From an uncultured Collinsella sp. (GTDB taxonomy: Bacteria; Actinomycetota; Coriobacteriia; Coriobacteriales; Coriobacteriaceae): a DNA stretch of 55,888 nt. Position numbers and translations under genes: made by a program. The notes under the pieces were generated by a model, which had not been told where the DNA came from, ran no database searches, and saw only the letters and a program-made list of their open reading frames with translations. Within the stretch, counting starts at the first letter, position 1; each line of letters begins with the position of its first letter. The DNA is taken from positions 1-55,888 of the forward strand of contig CAJKFS010000012.1 of the NCBI GenBank assembly GCA_905199225.1. The letters run 5' to 3'. Below are positions 1-8,272 of the stretch, piece by piece.

Positions 1-35
1 AGGCATGACCAGAAGGTCTATGCCTTGCCTTTTTC
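1..35 (+). terminator. Intrinsic terminator of a gene upstream of the window
   Basis: AGGCATGACC pairs with GGTC(t)ATGCCT across an AGAA loop and is followed by GCCTTTTTC. It would end a plus-strand transcript entering from the left. The stretch from here to position 255 has no gene; a TTGACA-like hexamer at 99-104 is the only promoter hint seen, and its -10 partner is weak. Confidence 0.65.
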
Positions 36-255
36 ATGCCAACTTGTTCGCTCTGGACGTCGCTCGCTGTCCGTCCTCTATCTGCGGCGTTGACTTGGTT
101 GACACTTAGAACATCGATGTAGTCATTGGGGACGTTCTTAAACGACTACCCAACGGATATTGCCCACATGGCTCGCATGACAGTCGTCTCTTTTATGTTT
201 CCTTTAGCCGTTGCTGCCTAGGATGGGGGTTAGTCGGTAGGAAGGGAGCGTCTAT

Positions 256-1824
256 ATGGACGACGCGAGCGAGCGTTCAATCGAAGAGGACATGCTCGAT
301 CAGTTCAATTACTTTGATGATGAGGACGAGGAGCTGATCGACCGTCGCGAGCCAGCGCCGCTTGATTCCTTTGATCTGGTCGATGAAGAGCCCGACGAGG
401 ACGAGGGCGAATCGGCGGAGCCCTCACAGCCTTCGCGCCTTGACTCGCTGCTTTCGAGAGCCCCCATGCACCACGGTGTCCGTGCCGGCGCGCTCCATAT
501 GAAAACTGACTGGCACCAGATCGTGACGGCAGGCGATGAGCTTGCCGTCGATGCGCCGCTCACCGATAAATCATCCATCATCTGCCGCACCGGCATGCTT
601 ATGCTGGCAAGCGGAACGGGTGCCTGGCGCGTGCGCGATACCATGAATCGTGTTGCCGCCGTACTCGGTGTCACCATCCACGTTGACTTAAGTCTTCTGT
701 CGTTTGAGTGCACCTGCATCGAAGATGGTCACTGCTTTAATGAGGTCGTCAGCTTGCCCACAACGGGCGTCAATACCCATCGCATTTGGATGATGGAGAG
801 TTTCCTCAAGGAAATCGAGACCTATGGTCGTCGCTTCACGGTGCACGAGTATCACGAGATGCTCAAGACCGTTGAGAGTTCAAAACCTGATTACGCGCCT
901 TGGCAACAGGGCCTTGCGGCGGCCTGCGCCTGTGGCGCCTTCGTTTTTTTGCTCGGCGGCGGCCCTATCGAGATGGCCTGCGCGTTCGTGGGCGCGGGTG
1001 TCGGCAACTTTGCCCGCTCCCATATTCTCAAGCAAGGCCTTGGTCAGTTCAGCGCGCTGACGACCGGCGTTGCGCTCGCTTGCGTTTCGTATCTGCTGGC
1101 ATTGCTCGGCCTTGGCCAGGTCATACCGGGGGCAATGTCGCACCAAGAAGGCTATATCGGCGCCATGCTCTTTGTGATTCCCGGCTTTCCACTCATTACG
1201 GCAGGCCTCGACATCGCTAAGCTCGACATGCGAAGCGGTATCGAGCGCCTTTCATATGCCGTATCGATTATTGTGATGGCGACCCTCGTAGGTTGGATGG
1301 TTGCCGAGTGTGTTGGCCTGGCGCCGGACGACTTTGCCCCACTGGGCCTTTCGCCGCTTGCCCTTACGCTCCTGCGCGTGGTGATGAGCTTCGTTGGCGT
1401 ATTCGGCTTCTCGGTGATGTTCAACAGCCCGGTAAAGATGGCCGCGGCAGCTGGGTTGATCGGCGCCGTGTCCAATACCCTGCGTCTGACCCTTGTCGAT
1501 GCGCCGACGATGATTCCCTTCCTGGGCCTCAGCACGGGAATGCCTCCCGAGGCAGCAGCGTTTATCGGCGCGCTGGTATCGGGGCTGCTCGCAAGCTTGG
1601 CTGAAGTCAAGCTCACCTACCCGCGCATCGCCCTCACGGTGCCTTCGATTGTCATTATGGTGCCGGGCTTGTATCTGTATCGCTCGATGTATTACATGTG
1701 CACCTTCGACACGGTCAATATGCTCGGCTGGTTTGTGCGCGCAGTGCTCATCGTAGCGTTTCTGCCCGTTGGACTGGGTGTGGCGCGTACGCTCACCGAC
1801 CCTCGCTGGCGCCACACCAGCTAA
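256..1824 (+). CDS. Threonine/serine exporter family protein (ThrE-like)
   Basis: A 522-residue integral membrane protein of the ThrE family, in which a DUF1212-type half is followed by a DUF3815-type half. The first 70 residues are very acidic and probably disordered. A soluble segment of about residues 85-215 follows, then about ten hydrophobic helices from residue 222 to the C-terminus (for example FVFLLGGGPIEMACAFVG). ThrE of Corynebacterium exports L-threonine and L-serine by proton motive force; the substrate here is inferred from the family. Length fits a fused two-domain exporter. The ATG at 256 has an AGGAAGGGAG ribosome binding site. The stop codon abuts a palindromic repeat, and the gene seems to be monocistronic. 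Confidence 0.85.
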   Translation: MDDASERSIEEDMLDQFNYFDDEDEELIDRREPAPLDSFDLVDEEPDEDEGESAEPSQPSRLDSLLSRAPMHHGVRAGALHMKTDWHQIVTAGDELAVDAPLTDKSSIICRTGMLMLASGTGAWRVRDTMNRVAAVLGVTIHVDLSLLSFECTCIEDGHCFNEVVSLPTTGVNTHRIWMMESFLKEIETYGRRFTVHEYHEMLKTVESSKPDYAPWQQGLAAACACGAFVFLLGGGPIEMACAFVGAGVGNFARSHILKQGLGQFSALTTGVALACVSYLLALLGLGQVIPGAMSHQEGYIGAMLFVIPGFPLITAGLDIAKLDMRSGIERLSYAVSIIVMATLVGWMVAECVGLAPDDFAPLGLSPLALTLLRVVMSFVGVFGFSVMFNSPVKMAAAAGLIGAVSNTLRLTLVDAPTMIPFLGLSTGMPPEAAAFIGALVSGLLASLAEVKLTYPRIALTVPSIVIMVPGLYLYRSMYYMCTFDTVNMLGWFVRAVLIVAFLPVGLGVARTLTDPRWRHTS

Positions 1825-1857
1825 TTGGTACAAGGGGGACAGGTTACTTTGCACCAA
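1825..1857. repeat. Short hairpin repeat with GGGGGACAGG loop
   Basis: TTGGTACAA at the 5' side pairs imperfectly with TTTGCACCAA, with GGGGACAGGTTAC in the loop. It begins at the base after the ThrE stop codon. The loop is the reverse complement of the CCTGTCCC core found in other hairpins at 37059, 40079 and 40135, while the stems differ. It lacks a T-run, so it is not a classical terminator. Confidence 0.6.
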
Positions 1858-1860
1858 ATG

Positions 1861-1927
1861 AGTTGCGGTGAAATAGGGACTGAATTGCTGCTTAAAGGGT
1901 CAAAACAGTCCGTATTCCACCGCAACT
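1861..1927. repeat. Palindromic 22-23-22 repeat, copy 1
   Basis: Left arm 1861-1882 (starts AGTTGCGGTGAAAT) and right arm 1906-1927 are inverted copies with two mismatches, separated by 23 nt. A second copy with perfect arms and the same 23-nt spacer lies at 51745-51811. The spacers differ in sequence between copies. Confidence 0.75.
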
Positions 1928-2037
1928 TATGGGGTCGGGGGATTATCGGTGCCCTGCATCTTCATAAACTCAACGCTTACGAAGCGCATGCGTTTCGTGC
2001 TAGGCTGGTTCCACCACATAAGTAGTCGCAGACGCGC

Positions 2038-2113
2038 GTACCACGGGCGGGCGAGATGAAGTTCCAACAGCTCCATCTTGCCCGCCCGTTTTTGTTGCGT
2101 GGCGCCGCGGTAC
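2038..2113 (+). promoter_or_regulatory. Leader with terminator hairpin ahead of the DUF2798 gene
   Basis: ACGGGCGGGCGAGATG (2043-2058) pairs with CATCTTGCCCGCCCGT (2074-2089) and runs into five T residues, a strong intrinsic terminator only 44 nt before the start codon at 2138. GTACCAC (2038-2044) could pair instead with GTGG (2099-2102) and GGTAC (2109-2113), which would compete with the terminator stem. The terminator is seen directly. A role as an attenuator, instead of the end of an unseen upstream RNA, is inference. The rest of 1928-2137 holds no gene I can support. Confidence 0.5.
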
Positions 2114-2137
2114 AACACAGAGAGGAATCTGCCCTTT

Positions 2138-2686
2138 ATGCCTATCAACAAACGAGAGAGCCTGCTGTTCACCTTTATCATGTGCTTTTGCATGGTGCTC
2201 TGGATGAGCATCTACAACGTTGCCCTGCAGCACGGGGCCATCAACGGCGAGGTCGTTGCCACTGCGTGGCTCGGCTTCCCCGTTGCCTACATTTTTGCCA
2301 TGTGCTGCGACTGGTTCGTCGCCAGCCCGCTCGCCAAGGGTTTCGCCTTTAAGTACTTGGTCACGCCGGGCAAGAGCTCGCCACTTGCCATGACGCTCGC
2401 CGTCAGCTCCTGCATGGTCGTTCCCATGGTCATCATCATGTCGCTGTACGGTGCCTGTGAGGGTCTGACGCACATGCCCGGCGGCATCCTTGCGAACCTG
2501 TATTCCGTGCCCGCGATCTGGATGATCAACATCCCGCATAATTTTGTGATGGCGCTGCCGTGGAACCTTTTGGTAGCCGGTCCGATTTCCCGCTTCGTCT
2601 TCCGTCGCGCCTTCCCTGTGGGGACGGTTTTCGAGGAGGAGCATGCCGAGCTCTTGGAGCAGGCTATGGCTCCTGAGTGCGAGTAG
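2138..2686 (+). CDS. DUF2798 family membrane protein
   Basis: A 182-residue protein with about four hydrophobic helices: residues 8-30 (LLFTFIMCFCMVLWMSIY), 38-60, 80-110 and 130-150. The arrangement matches DUF2798-type integral membrane proteins, which have no established function. I chose the ATG at 2138 because it follows AGAGGAA at a good distance and starts MPINKRES just ahead of the first helix; an in-frame start at 2078 lies inside the terminator hairpin. The gene stands alone between the leader terminator and a downstream hairpin. Confidence 0.7.
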   Translation: MPINKRESLLFTFIMCFCMVLWMSIYNVALQHGAINGEVVATAWLGFPVAYIFAMCCDWFVASPLAKGFAFKYLVTPGKSSPLAMTLAVSSCMVVPMVIIMSLYGACEGLTHMPGGILANLYSVPAIWMINIPHNFVMALPWNLLVAGPISRFVFRRAFPVGTVFEEEHAELLEQAMAPECE

Positions 2687-2852
2687 CTCGCTTAGGGATC
2701 TGCTGAGCGCGGGCGACTTGCTTGGTTGGAGCCCTAAGCGTGGATAGCTCTCTCGGCGACATCGCGGGCGTGAGCGGTGCGCATGACCGGAGGGCCCGTG
2801 CTGCTCCGTTGCCCGACGTGCTAGCGCGCAGAACAATCTGTTGGTGCATTCG

Positions 2853-2885
2853 GCGGCTGCTGAAGCGTTTCGGCAGCCGCTTTTT
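2853..2885 (+). terminator. Intrinsic terminator after the DUF2798 gene
   Basis: GCGGCTGC (2853-2860) pairs with GCAGCCGC (2873-2880), with extra pairs inside the loop, and is followed by TTTTT. It separates the DUF2798 transcript from the activase promoter region. Confidence 0.75.
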
Positions 2886-2897
2886 ATACGGAGTTTA

Positions 2898-2918
2898 AAT
2901 ACAACAGTCTGTTGTATT
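2898..2918. promoter_or_regulatory. Perfect 10-1-10 palindrome, probable TetR operator
   Basis: AATACAACAG (2898-2907) and CTGTTGTATT (2909-2918) are exact inverted repeats around a single central T. It lies about 50 bp before the activase start codon. The last gene of the transcript is a TetR-family regulator, and such regulators usually bind palindromes of this size near their own promoter. The repeat is directly visible; the regulator-operator pairing is inferred. Confidence 0.65.
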
Positions 2919-2967
2919 ACGTAGAGTGGTATATCTCTAGCGGGAAAAATGCGAGAGACGGAGCATT

Positions 2968-5900
2968 ATGGCGTTGCTAGTAGGACTGGACGTAGGGTCG
3001 ACGACGACCAAAGTTTACGCGATGCACGAGGATATGACCGAGGCGTGGTGGGGATATCGCCGCCACGGGGCGTGTCAGACAGCGAGCGTGCGCGCCATGC
3101 TCGGCGAGCTCGCCGAGCGCTTTCCCCATGAGTCACTGCGCGTTGCGGTGACCGGCTCGGGTGCGCGCGATATCGCGACCGCGCTGGGCGCCTTGTACGT
3201 TCAGGAGGTGGTCGCCAACGCGCTCGCGATCAGCAGGTTCTATCCGCAGACGCGCTGCGCCATCGAGCTGGGCGGCCAAGACGCCAAGATGATCTTCTTC
3301 CGCACCAACGATAAGGGAGACATCGAGGTTGCCGACATGCGCATGAACGGCTCGTGCGCAGGCGGTACCGGTGCATTTATCGACGAGATGGCAAAGCTCA
3401 TGGGGGTCGGCACCGAATCGGGCGAGTTCGAGCAGCTCGCAAGCCGGGGAACGACCGTCCGCGAGGTCTCGGGCCGCTGCGGCGTGTACGCAAAGACCGA
3501 TATCCAGCCGCTGCTCAACGAGGGCATTCCTACCACCGACCTGGCGCTTTCGGCGCTTCACGCGGTCGCCCGCCAAACGATCGGCGGTCTGGCCCAGGGT
3601 ATCGACATCGAGCCGCCGGTAATCTTCGAGGGCGGTACGCTCGCCTACAACCCCACACTGGTCCGCGTGTTCCGGGAGCAACTGAATCTATCGGACGATC
3701 AGGTTATCGTCCCGCGCGATCCGCAGATCATGGTCGCGCGCGGTGCCGCCCTGTCGCTGACCGACATGTTCGCATCGTCCCAACCGATCGACCTTCCCGA
3801 CGCTTTTGTCCGGCTGGATAAGCTCGAGACGGTCGCGCCCGCAAGCGGGGAGGGACGTCTTGCCCAGCCCTTTTTTGCCACACCTGCCGAGCAGGCGGAT
3901 TTTACGGCACGCCATGGCAAAGAGACGCCGGCAAAGGGTCCGGATGCGTATGCGCCCGGAGAGACGGTGCGTGTGGCGCTCGGTATCGATTCGGGGAGCA
4001 CGACGACCAAGTTCGCCCTGGTCGATGAGGCGGGTGAGCTTGTCGATTCGTTCTACGCGTCTAATAACGGCAGACCGCTCGACGTCGCCCAACAGGGTCT
4101 TGTCAGCTTGAAGAACCGCTGGGAGACAGCGGGAGTCACGCTTGCGATCGATGCCGTGGGCACCACGGGATACGGCGAGGAGCTTTTCGCGCGCGCGTTC
4201 CACGCCGACTACCATACGGTCGAGACGGTCGCGCACGCCCGCGCCGCGTGCGCATGCGTTCCCGATGCGACCTTCGTGCTCGACATCGGCGGACAGGATA
4301 TGAAGGCCATCTGGCTCAACCACGGCGTGCTGACCGATATCGTCGTCAACGAGGCGTGCTCTGCGGGCTGCGGCTCGTTCCTCGAGGGTTTTGCCAAAAA
4401 CCTCGGAATAGCCGTTGAGGATATCGCGACCGAGGCATTTTCGTCCAAAGCCCCCGCCGTTCTCGGCAGCCGCTGCACGGTGTTCATGAACAGCAGCGTC
4501 GTTTCCGAGCAGCGGCGCGGTAAGGGTCCGGGCGACATCATGGCCGGTCTCTGCCGTTCGATTATCGAGAACGTGTTCACCAAGGTCATTCGCGTTTCAA
4601 ATCTCAACCGTCTGGGCGACAAAGTCGTCGTCCAGGGCGGTACGTTCCGAAACGACGCGGTGCTGCGCGCATTCGAGCAGTATCTGGGCAAACCCGTCAC
4701 GCGTGCGCCCCACCCGGGGCTGATGGGCGCTATCGGTATCGCCCTGCTCGCGCGCGAGGAATGCCGCAAGGGCGACGCCGGCACGTCGTTTATCGGGCTC
4801 GATGCCGTGGAGCGCTTCGAGCATCGCGAGTTCGGCGGCGTTACCTGCCGTCGGTGCAACAACCGCTGCCAGCGCGCGGTCGTGGCATTTGGCGACGGCT
4901 CGCTTTACGTCACGGGCAATCGTTGCCCGCGCGGCGGCGCCATCTCATGGGATGAGCTCGTGCGCGAGGTTCCCGCGGCGGAGGAGCTGCGTCCGCAGGG
5001 TGCTTGCGAGGCACAGGCACCCGGCACGGGGCGCGACCGGACCGCGGCTGCCCCCAATCTCTTTGTCGACCGCGAGAAGTTGCTGTTCGAGTCGTGCCCC
5101 ACGGTTCCCGTCTGCGGGGGGCGCGATGTCACGATCGGCATTCCCCGTGTGCTCGAGTTCTGGGACACCATGCCGTTCTGGTCGACGTTCTTCAGCACGC
5201 TCGGCTTTAAGGTGCGCGTCTCGGGACGCAGCACCAAGGCGATGTACGAGCGCGGTCTGGCGCACGTCACATCCGACACCGTGTGCTTCCCGGCCAAGCT
5301 CGTCCACGGGCACATCCGCAATCTCGTCGACGCCGGCGTCGACCGCATCTTCATGCCCATCATCACGACGGTGCCCACCGAAAACACCGCCTCTACCAGC
5401 GAGTGGATGTGCGCCGTCGTAAAGGGATACCCCTACGTGATGCGCAATTCCGATAACCCGGAGGAGCGTTTCGGCGTTCCGTTCGATACGCCGCTGTTCC
5501 ACTGGTACGACGAGGGCGACCGAAACCGCCAGCTCAAGGCGTGGTGCAAGGAGACCTTCGATATCGATGCCGACCTGGTTGCCAAGGCGACCGAGCAGGC
5601 GGACCGCGCGCAGCAGACGTTTGAGAACCAGCTGCAGCTGCGCGGCAGGCAGGTGCTCGAGAACGTGCGCGAGGACGGCGGCTACGCGGTGGTGATCGCT
5701 TCGCGCCCGTACCACAACGACCCGCTGGTCAACCACGGGCTGCCCAAGCTCTTCTCTGAGCGCGGCATCCCCGTGCTGACGCCCGATGCGGTGCCGGGGG
5801 TCTGCAACGTCGATCTTTCCAACAGCCGCATCGACATCGTGAACAACTACCATGCGCGCATGCTGTCGTGCGCGGTCATCGTCGCATCGACGCCCGAGCT

Positions 5901-7407
5901 CGAGCTCGTGCAGATGGGCAGCTTCGGCTGCGGCCACGATGCGTATCTCACCGACGAGATCGCGCGCATGATGGGCGAGATGGGCTCCAAGGTTCCGATG
6001 ATGATCAAGCTCGATGAGAGCGACGTCGCCGGTCCCATGGGCATTCGCGTGCGTTCGTTTATCGAGTCGGTCAACCGTCGTCGCGCGGAGGAGCGTGCCG
6101 AGGGCGCCCGGGTGTACGCGGTCCATCCGCTCGACGACCCGTATAAGGTCAAGTACACCAAGCGCGACCGGCACGACAAGATCGCGCTGGTCCCCAACAC
6201 CTCCCATGCGTTCTGCAGGCTCATGACCGCGGCGATGCGCAATCAAGGCGTGCGCGCCGAGGCCCTTGATATCGGGCGCGAGGATGCCATCCGCCTGGGC
6301 AAACGCTATGTGCACAACGACATCTGCTTCCCCGCGCAAATCGTGATCGGCGAGGCGCTCGCGGCACTCGAGAGCGGTAAGTACGACCCGCACGACGTCG
6401 CCGTGGTGACTGGCAAGTATATCGGCGACTGCCGCCTGACGCACTACATGCCCCTGCTGCGCCGCGCGCTCGACGACGCGGGATACGACTATGTCCCGGT
6501 GCTCACCAACGACGACGTCGATGCCCACAATGCGCATCCGGGCTTCAAGCTCGGCCTTGGCCCGAGCATCCAGATCGCCTACGGTCTTCCCATGATCGAT
6601 GCCCTCGGGGCCATGCTTAGGCGCATCCGTCCCTACGAGCTCGAGAAGGGCGCGGCGGACGCTGCGTTCGACCGCGCGCTCGATGAGGTTATCGAGGGCA
6701 TGGAGCGCTCCGGGCTGAGAGGCCAGGCGACGGGCTTCAAACGCGCGCTTGCGATCATGGACGCCGTTCCGTACGACCGCTCGAACCCGCATCCGACCGT
6801 TCTCATCGTGGGCGAGTACCTGCTCAATTTCCATCTCGGCGCCAACCACGAGATCGAGCGCTACCTCGAGGACAACGGGCTCGAGGTCATCGAGGCGCGC
6901 ATGACCGACGTGATCCGCAAGACCTATTTCTACAAGCATGCGCAGTCGCGCGAGTTCCACGTCGACCTGTCGCTGCCCGAAAAGGCCTGGTACGCCACGG
7001 CGGACAACCTGTTCGAGCTCGCGCACGACCGTTGCGACCGCCTGGGCGCGGCGAGCCCGCTCTACGAGCCGCCGACGCGCATGCCCGAGCTCGTGCGCGC
7101 GAGCGATAAGATCCTGCACCATACGTTCGATGCGGGCGAGGGCGTGCTGATTCCGGCGGAGATCCTCGAGCACGCCAAGCGCGGCTGCCGCAACTTCGTG
7201 ATCCTGCAGCCGTTCGGGTGTCTGCCCAACCATGTCGTGGGGCGCGGGCTCATCCATGCGCTCAAGGAGCAGTATCCCACGGCGCAGTTCCTGCCGCTCG
7301 ACTACGATCCCGACGTGAGCTTCGCCAACGTGGAGAACCGTCTTCAGATGCTCATCATGAACGCCAAGGCGCAGGGGTGCGGTGAGGCGCATGGCGAGAC
7401 CGCGTAA
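2968..7407 (+). CDS. Acyl-CoA dehydratase activase family protein (double BcrAD/BadFG ATPase with DUF2229)
   Basis: A 1479-residue protein related to activators of 2-hydroxyacyl-CoA dehydratases and benzoyl-CoA reductases. Two ASKHA ATPase domains are visible: GLDVGSTTTKVYA at residue 6 with ELGGQDAK and CAGGTGAFIDEM, and GIDSGSTTTKFALVD near 335 with DIGGQDMK and ACSAGCGSFLEGF. Cysteines in both domains are placed as for iron-sulfur ligands. A cysteine cluster CRRCNNRC...RCPRG lies near residue 625, then a DUF2229 region (IGIPRVLEFWDTMPFW, TSDTVCFPAKLVHGH) and an HgdB-like C-terminal part with CFPAQIVIGEAL. Characterised activators are only about 260 residues, so this giant form is a separate class whose electron acceptor is unknown. 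No dehydratase subunits are nearby. The gene overlaps the TetR gene by 17 nt. Confidence 0.88.
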   Translation: MALLVGLDVGSTTTKVYAMHEDMTEAWWGYRRHGACQTASVRAMLGELAERFPHESLRVAVTGSGARDIATALGALYVQEVVANALAISRFYPQTRCAIELGGQDAKMIFFRTNDKGDIEVADMRMNGSCAGGTGAFIDEMAKLMGVGTESGEFEQLASRGTTVREVSGRCGVYAKTDIQPLLNEGIPTTDLALSALHAVARQTIGGLAQGIDIEPPVIFEGGTLAYNPTLVRVFREQLNLSDDQVIVPRDPQIMVARGAALSLTDMFASSQPIDLPDAFVRLDKLETVAPASGEGRLAQPFFATPAEQADFTARHGKETPAKGPDAYAPGETVRVALGIDSGSTTTKFALVDEAGELVDSFYASNNGRPLDVAQQGLVSLKNRWETAGVTLAIDAVGTTGYGEELFARAFHADYHTVETVAHARAACACVPDATFVLDIGGQDMKAIWLNHGVLTDIVVNEACSAGCGSFLEGFAKNLGIAVEDIATEAFSSKAPAVLGSRCTVFMNSSVVSEQRRGKGPGDIMAGLCRSIIENVFTKVIRVSNLNRLGDKVVVQGGTFRNDAVLRAFEQYLGKPVTRAPHPGLMGAIGIALLAREECRKGDAGTSFIGLDAVERFEHREFGGVTCRRCNNRCQRAVVAFGDGSLYVTGNRCPRGGAISWDELVREVPAAEELRPQGACEAQAPGTGRDRTAAAPNLFVDREKLLFESCPTVPVCGGRDVTIGIPRVLEFWDTMPFWSTFFSTLGFKVRVSGRSTKAMYERGLAHVTSDTVCFPAKLVHGHIRNLVDAGVDRIFMPIITTVPTENTASTSEWMCAVVKGYPYVMRNSDNPEERFGVPFDTPLFHWYDEGDRNRQLKAWCKETFDIDADLVAKATEQADRAQQTFENQLQLRGRQVLENVREDGGYAVVIASRPYHNDPLVNHGLPKLFSERGIPVLTPDAVPGVCNVDLSNSRIDIVNNYHARMLSCAVIVASTPELELVQMGSFGCGHDAYLTDEIARMMGEMGSKVPMMIKLDESDVAGPMGIRVRSFIESVNRRRAEERAEGARVYAVHPLDDPYKVKYTKRDRHDKIALVPNTSHAFCRLMTAAMRNQGVRAEALDIGREDAIRLGKRYVHNDICFPAQIVIGEALAALESGKYDPHDVAVVTGKYIGDCRLTHYMPLLRRALDDAGYDYVPVLTNDDVDAHNAHPGFKLGLGPSIQIAYGLPMIDALGAMLRRIRPYELEKGAADAAFDRALDEVIEGMERSGLRGQATGFKRALAIMDAVPYDRSNPHPTVLIVGEYLLNFHLGANHEIERYLEDNGLEVIEARMTDVIRKTYFYKHAQSREFHVDLSLPEKAWYATADNLFELAHDRCDRLGAASPLYEPPTRMPELVRASDKILHHTFDAGEGVLIPAEILEHAKRGCRNFVILQPFGCLPNHVVGRGLIHALKEQYPTAQFLPLDYDPDVSFANVENRLQMLIMNAKAQGCGEAHGETA

Positions 7408-8080
7408 GGACGCCGATGCGCCCGATGCACGCACCCGTATCATCGAGGCGTTTTGGGAGCTCATCGAGAACAACAGCATCTTCGAGCTGTCGGTTGGCGA
7501 GGTGACCCGCGCCGCCCAGTGCAATCGCGGAACGTTTTACTACTATTTTCACGATTTCGATGAACTCGTCGCCATCGCCATAGCCCAGCTGCTGCAGGAT
7601 AACGAGCTCATCACCGATGCCCTCTGGCATTTTTCGAGCGAGGGCGACCTTTCGGCGTTCGACCGGCGCGACGTCCGCTGCCTGCTGCGGCGCATCGTCA
7701 TCACCATGAGGGCGGGTGCCGCCGAGCAGGTCGTGCATGGCATCCATACGATCATCATCGATCGCGTGAGAGAGATCGTCCACCCCGACGGAGAAGAGCT
7801 CAAGGCAGATTCGAGCTTTGCGGTGGGCTTTCTGGTCTCGGGCATCATGGGCTTTGTGATGGCGGTCGGCTTTGCCCGGGAGGGCGGCGAGGAGATAGAC
7901 CTCGAGCAGCTGGGGGACAGCGCGTGCGCGTACCTGAGGGCGGTCGCCATGCAGACGGTGGAAACGGTCGCGCAAGTCGAGGGCGTCGATACATCCGAGC
8001 TGCTCGAACGCGTCTCCAAGGAGGCCGATGCCTATCGCGCATCGCGTGCGACGAGTCCCGACGTGGTGAAAGACGCCTAG
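7391..8080 (+). CDS. TetR family transcriptional regulator
   Basis: A 229-residue regulator. The N-terminus (MARPRKDADAPDARTRIIEAF) and helix-turn-helix (VGEVTRAAQCNRGTFYYYF, about residues 33-52) are typical of TetR; the C-terminal two thirds form the helical ligand domain. The ATG at 7391 follows AGGGGTG at 11 nt; a GTG at 7382 is too close to that site. The gene overlaps the 3' end of the activase by 17 nt, so the two are co-transcribed and probably coupled. The likely target is the palindrome at 2898-2918, giving an autoregulated operon. The ligand is unknown; an acyl-CoA or hydroxy acid would suit the neighbour. Confidence 0.85.
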   Translation: MARPRKDADAPDARTRIIEAFWELIENNSIFELSVGEVTRAAQCNRGTFYYYFHDFDELVAIAIAQLLQDNELITDALWHFSSEGDLSAFDRRDVRCLLRRIVITMRAGAAEQVVHGIHTIIIDRVREIVHPDGEELKADSSFAVGFLVSGIMGFVMAVGFAREGGEEIDLEQLGDSACAYLRAVAMQTVETVAQVEGVDTSELLERVSKEADAYRASRATSPDVVKDA

Positions 8081-8272
8081 GGTTTCTCTTGCGGGGCGCC
8101 TGTCGCGCATCGCGCGGTGAGTCCCGCGATGCGGTCATAACCTGCATTCATGTGAGCCGGGTTTATAGATATTCCTCCAGCTGTTAACATAGACAACCTG
8201 TGGGTAAAGAGACAAAAGCGCCGCCGACGGGCGGGCGTTTTGATTTCGATGAACTCATGTAAGGAAACGAGC

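Noticed and set aside
1825..2025. Short plus-strand frame from 1825
   Set aside because: It only reads through the hairpin and palindrome repeats, begins with TTG at the stop codon of the previous gene and has no ribosome binding site.
4945..7524. Very long open frame (859 codons) on the strand opposite the activase gene
   Set aside because: It mirrors a GC-rich coding strand and shows low-complexity Arg/His/Val/Leu-rich sequence without family motifs; the plus-strand gene has full-length domain evidence.
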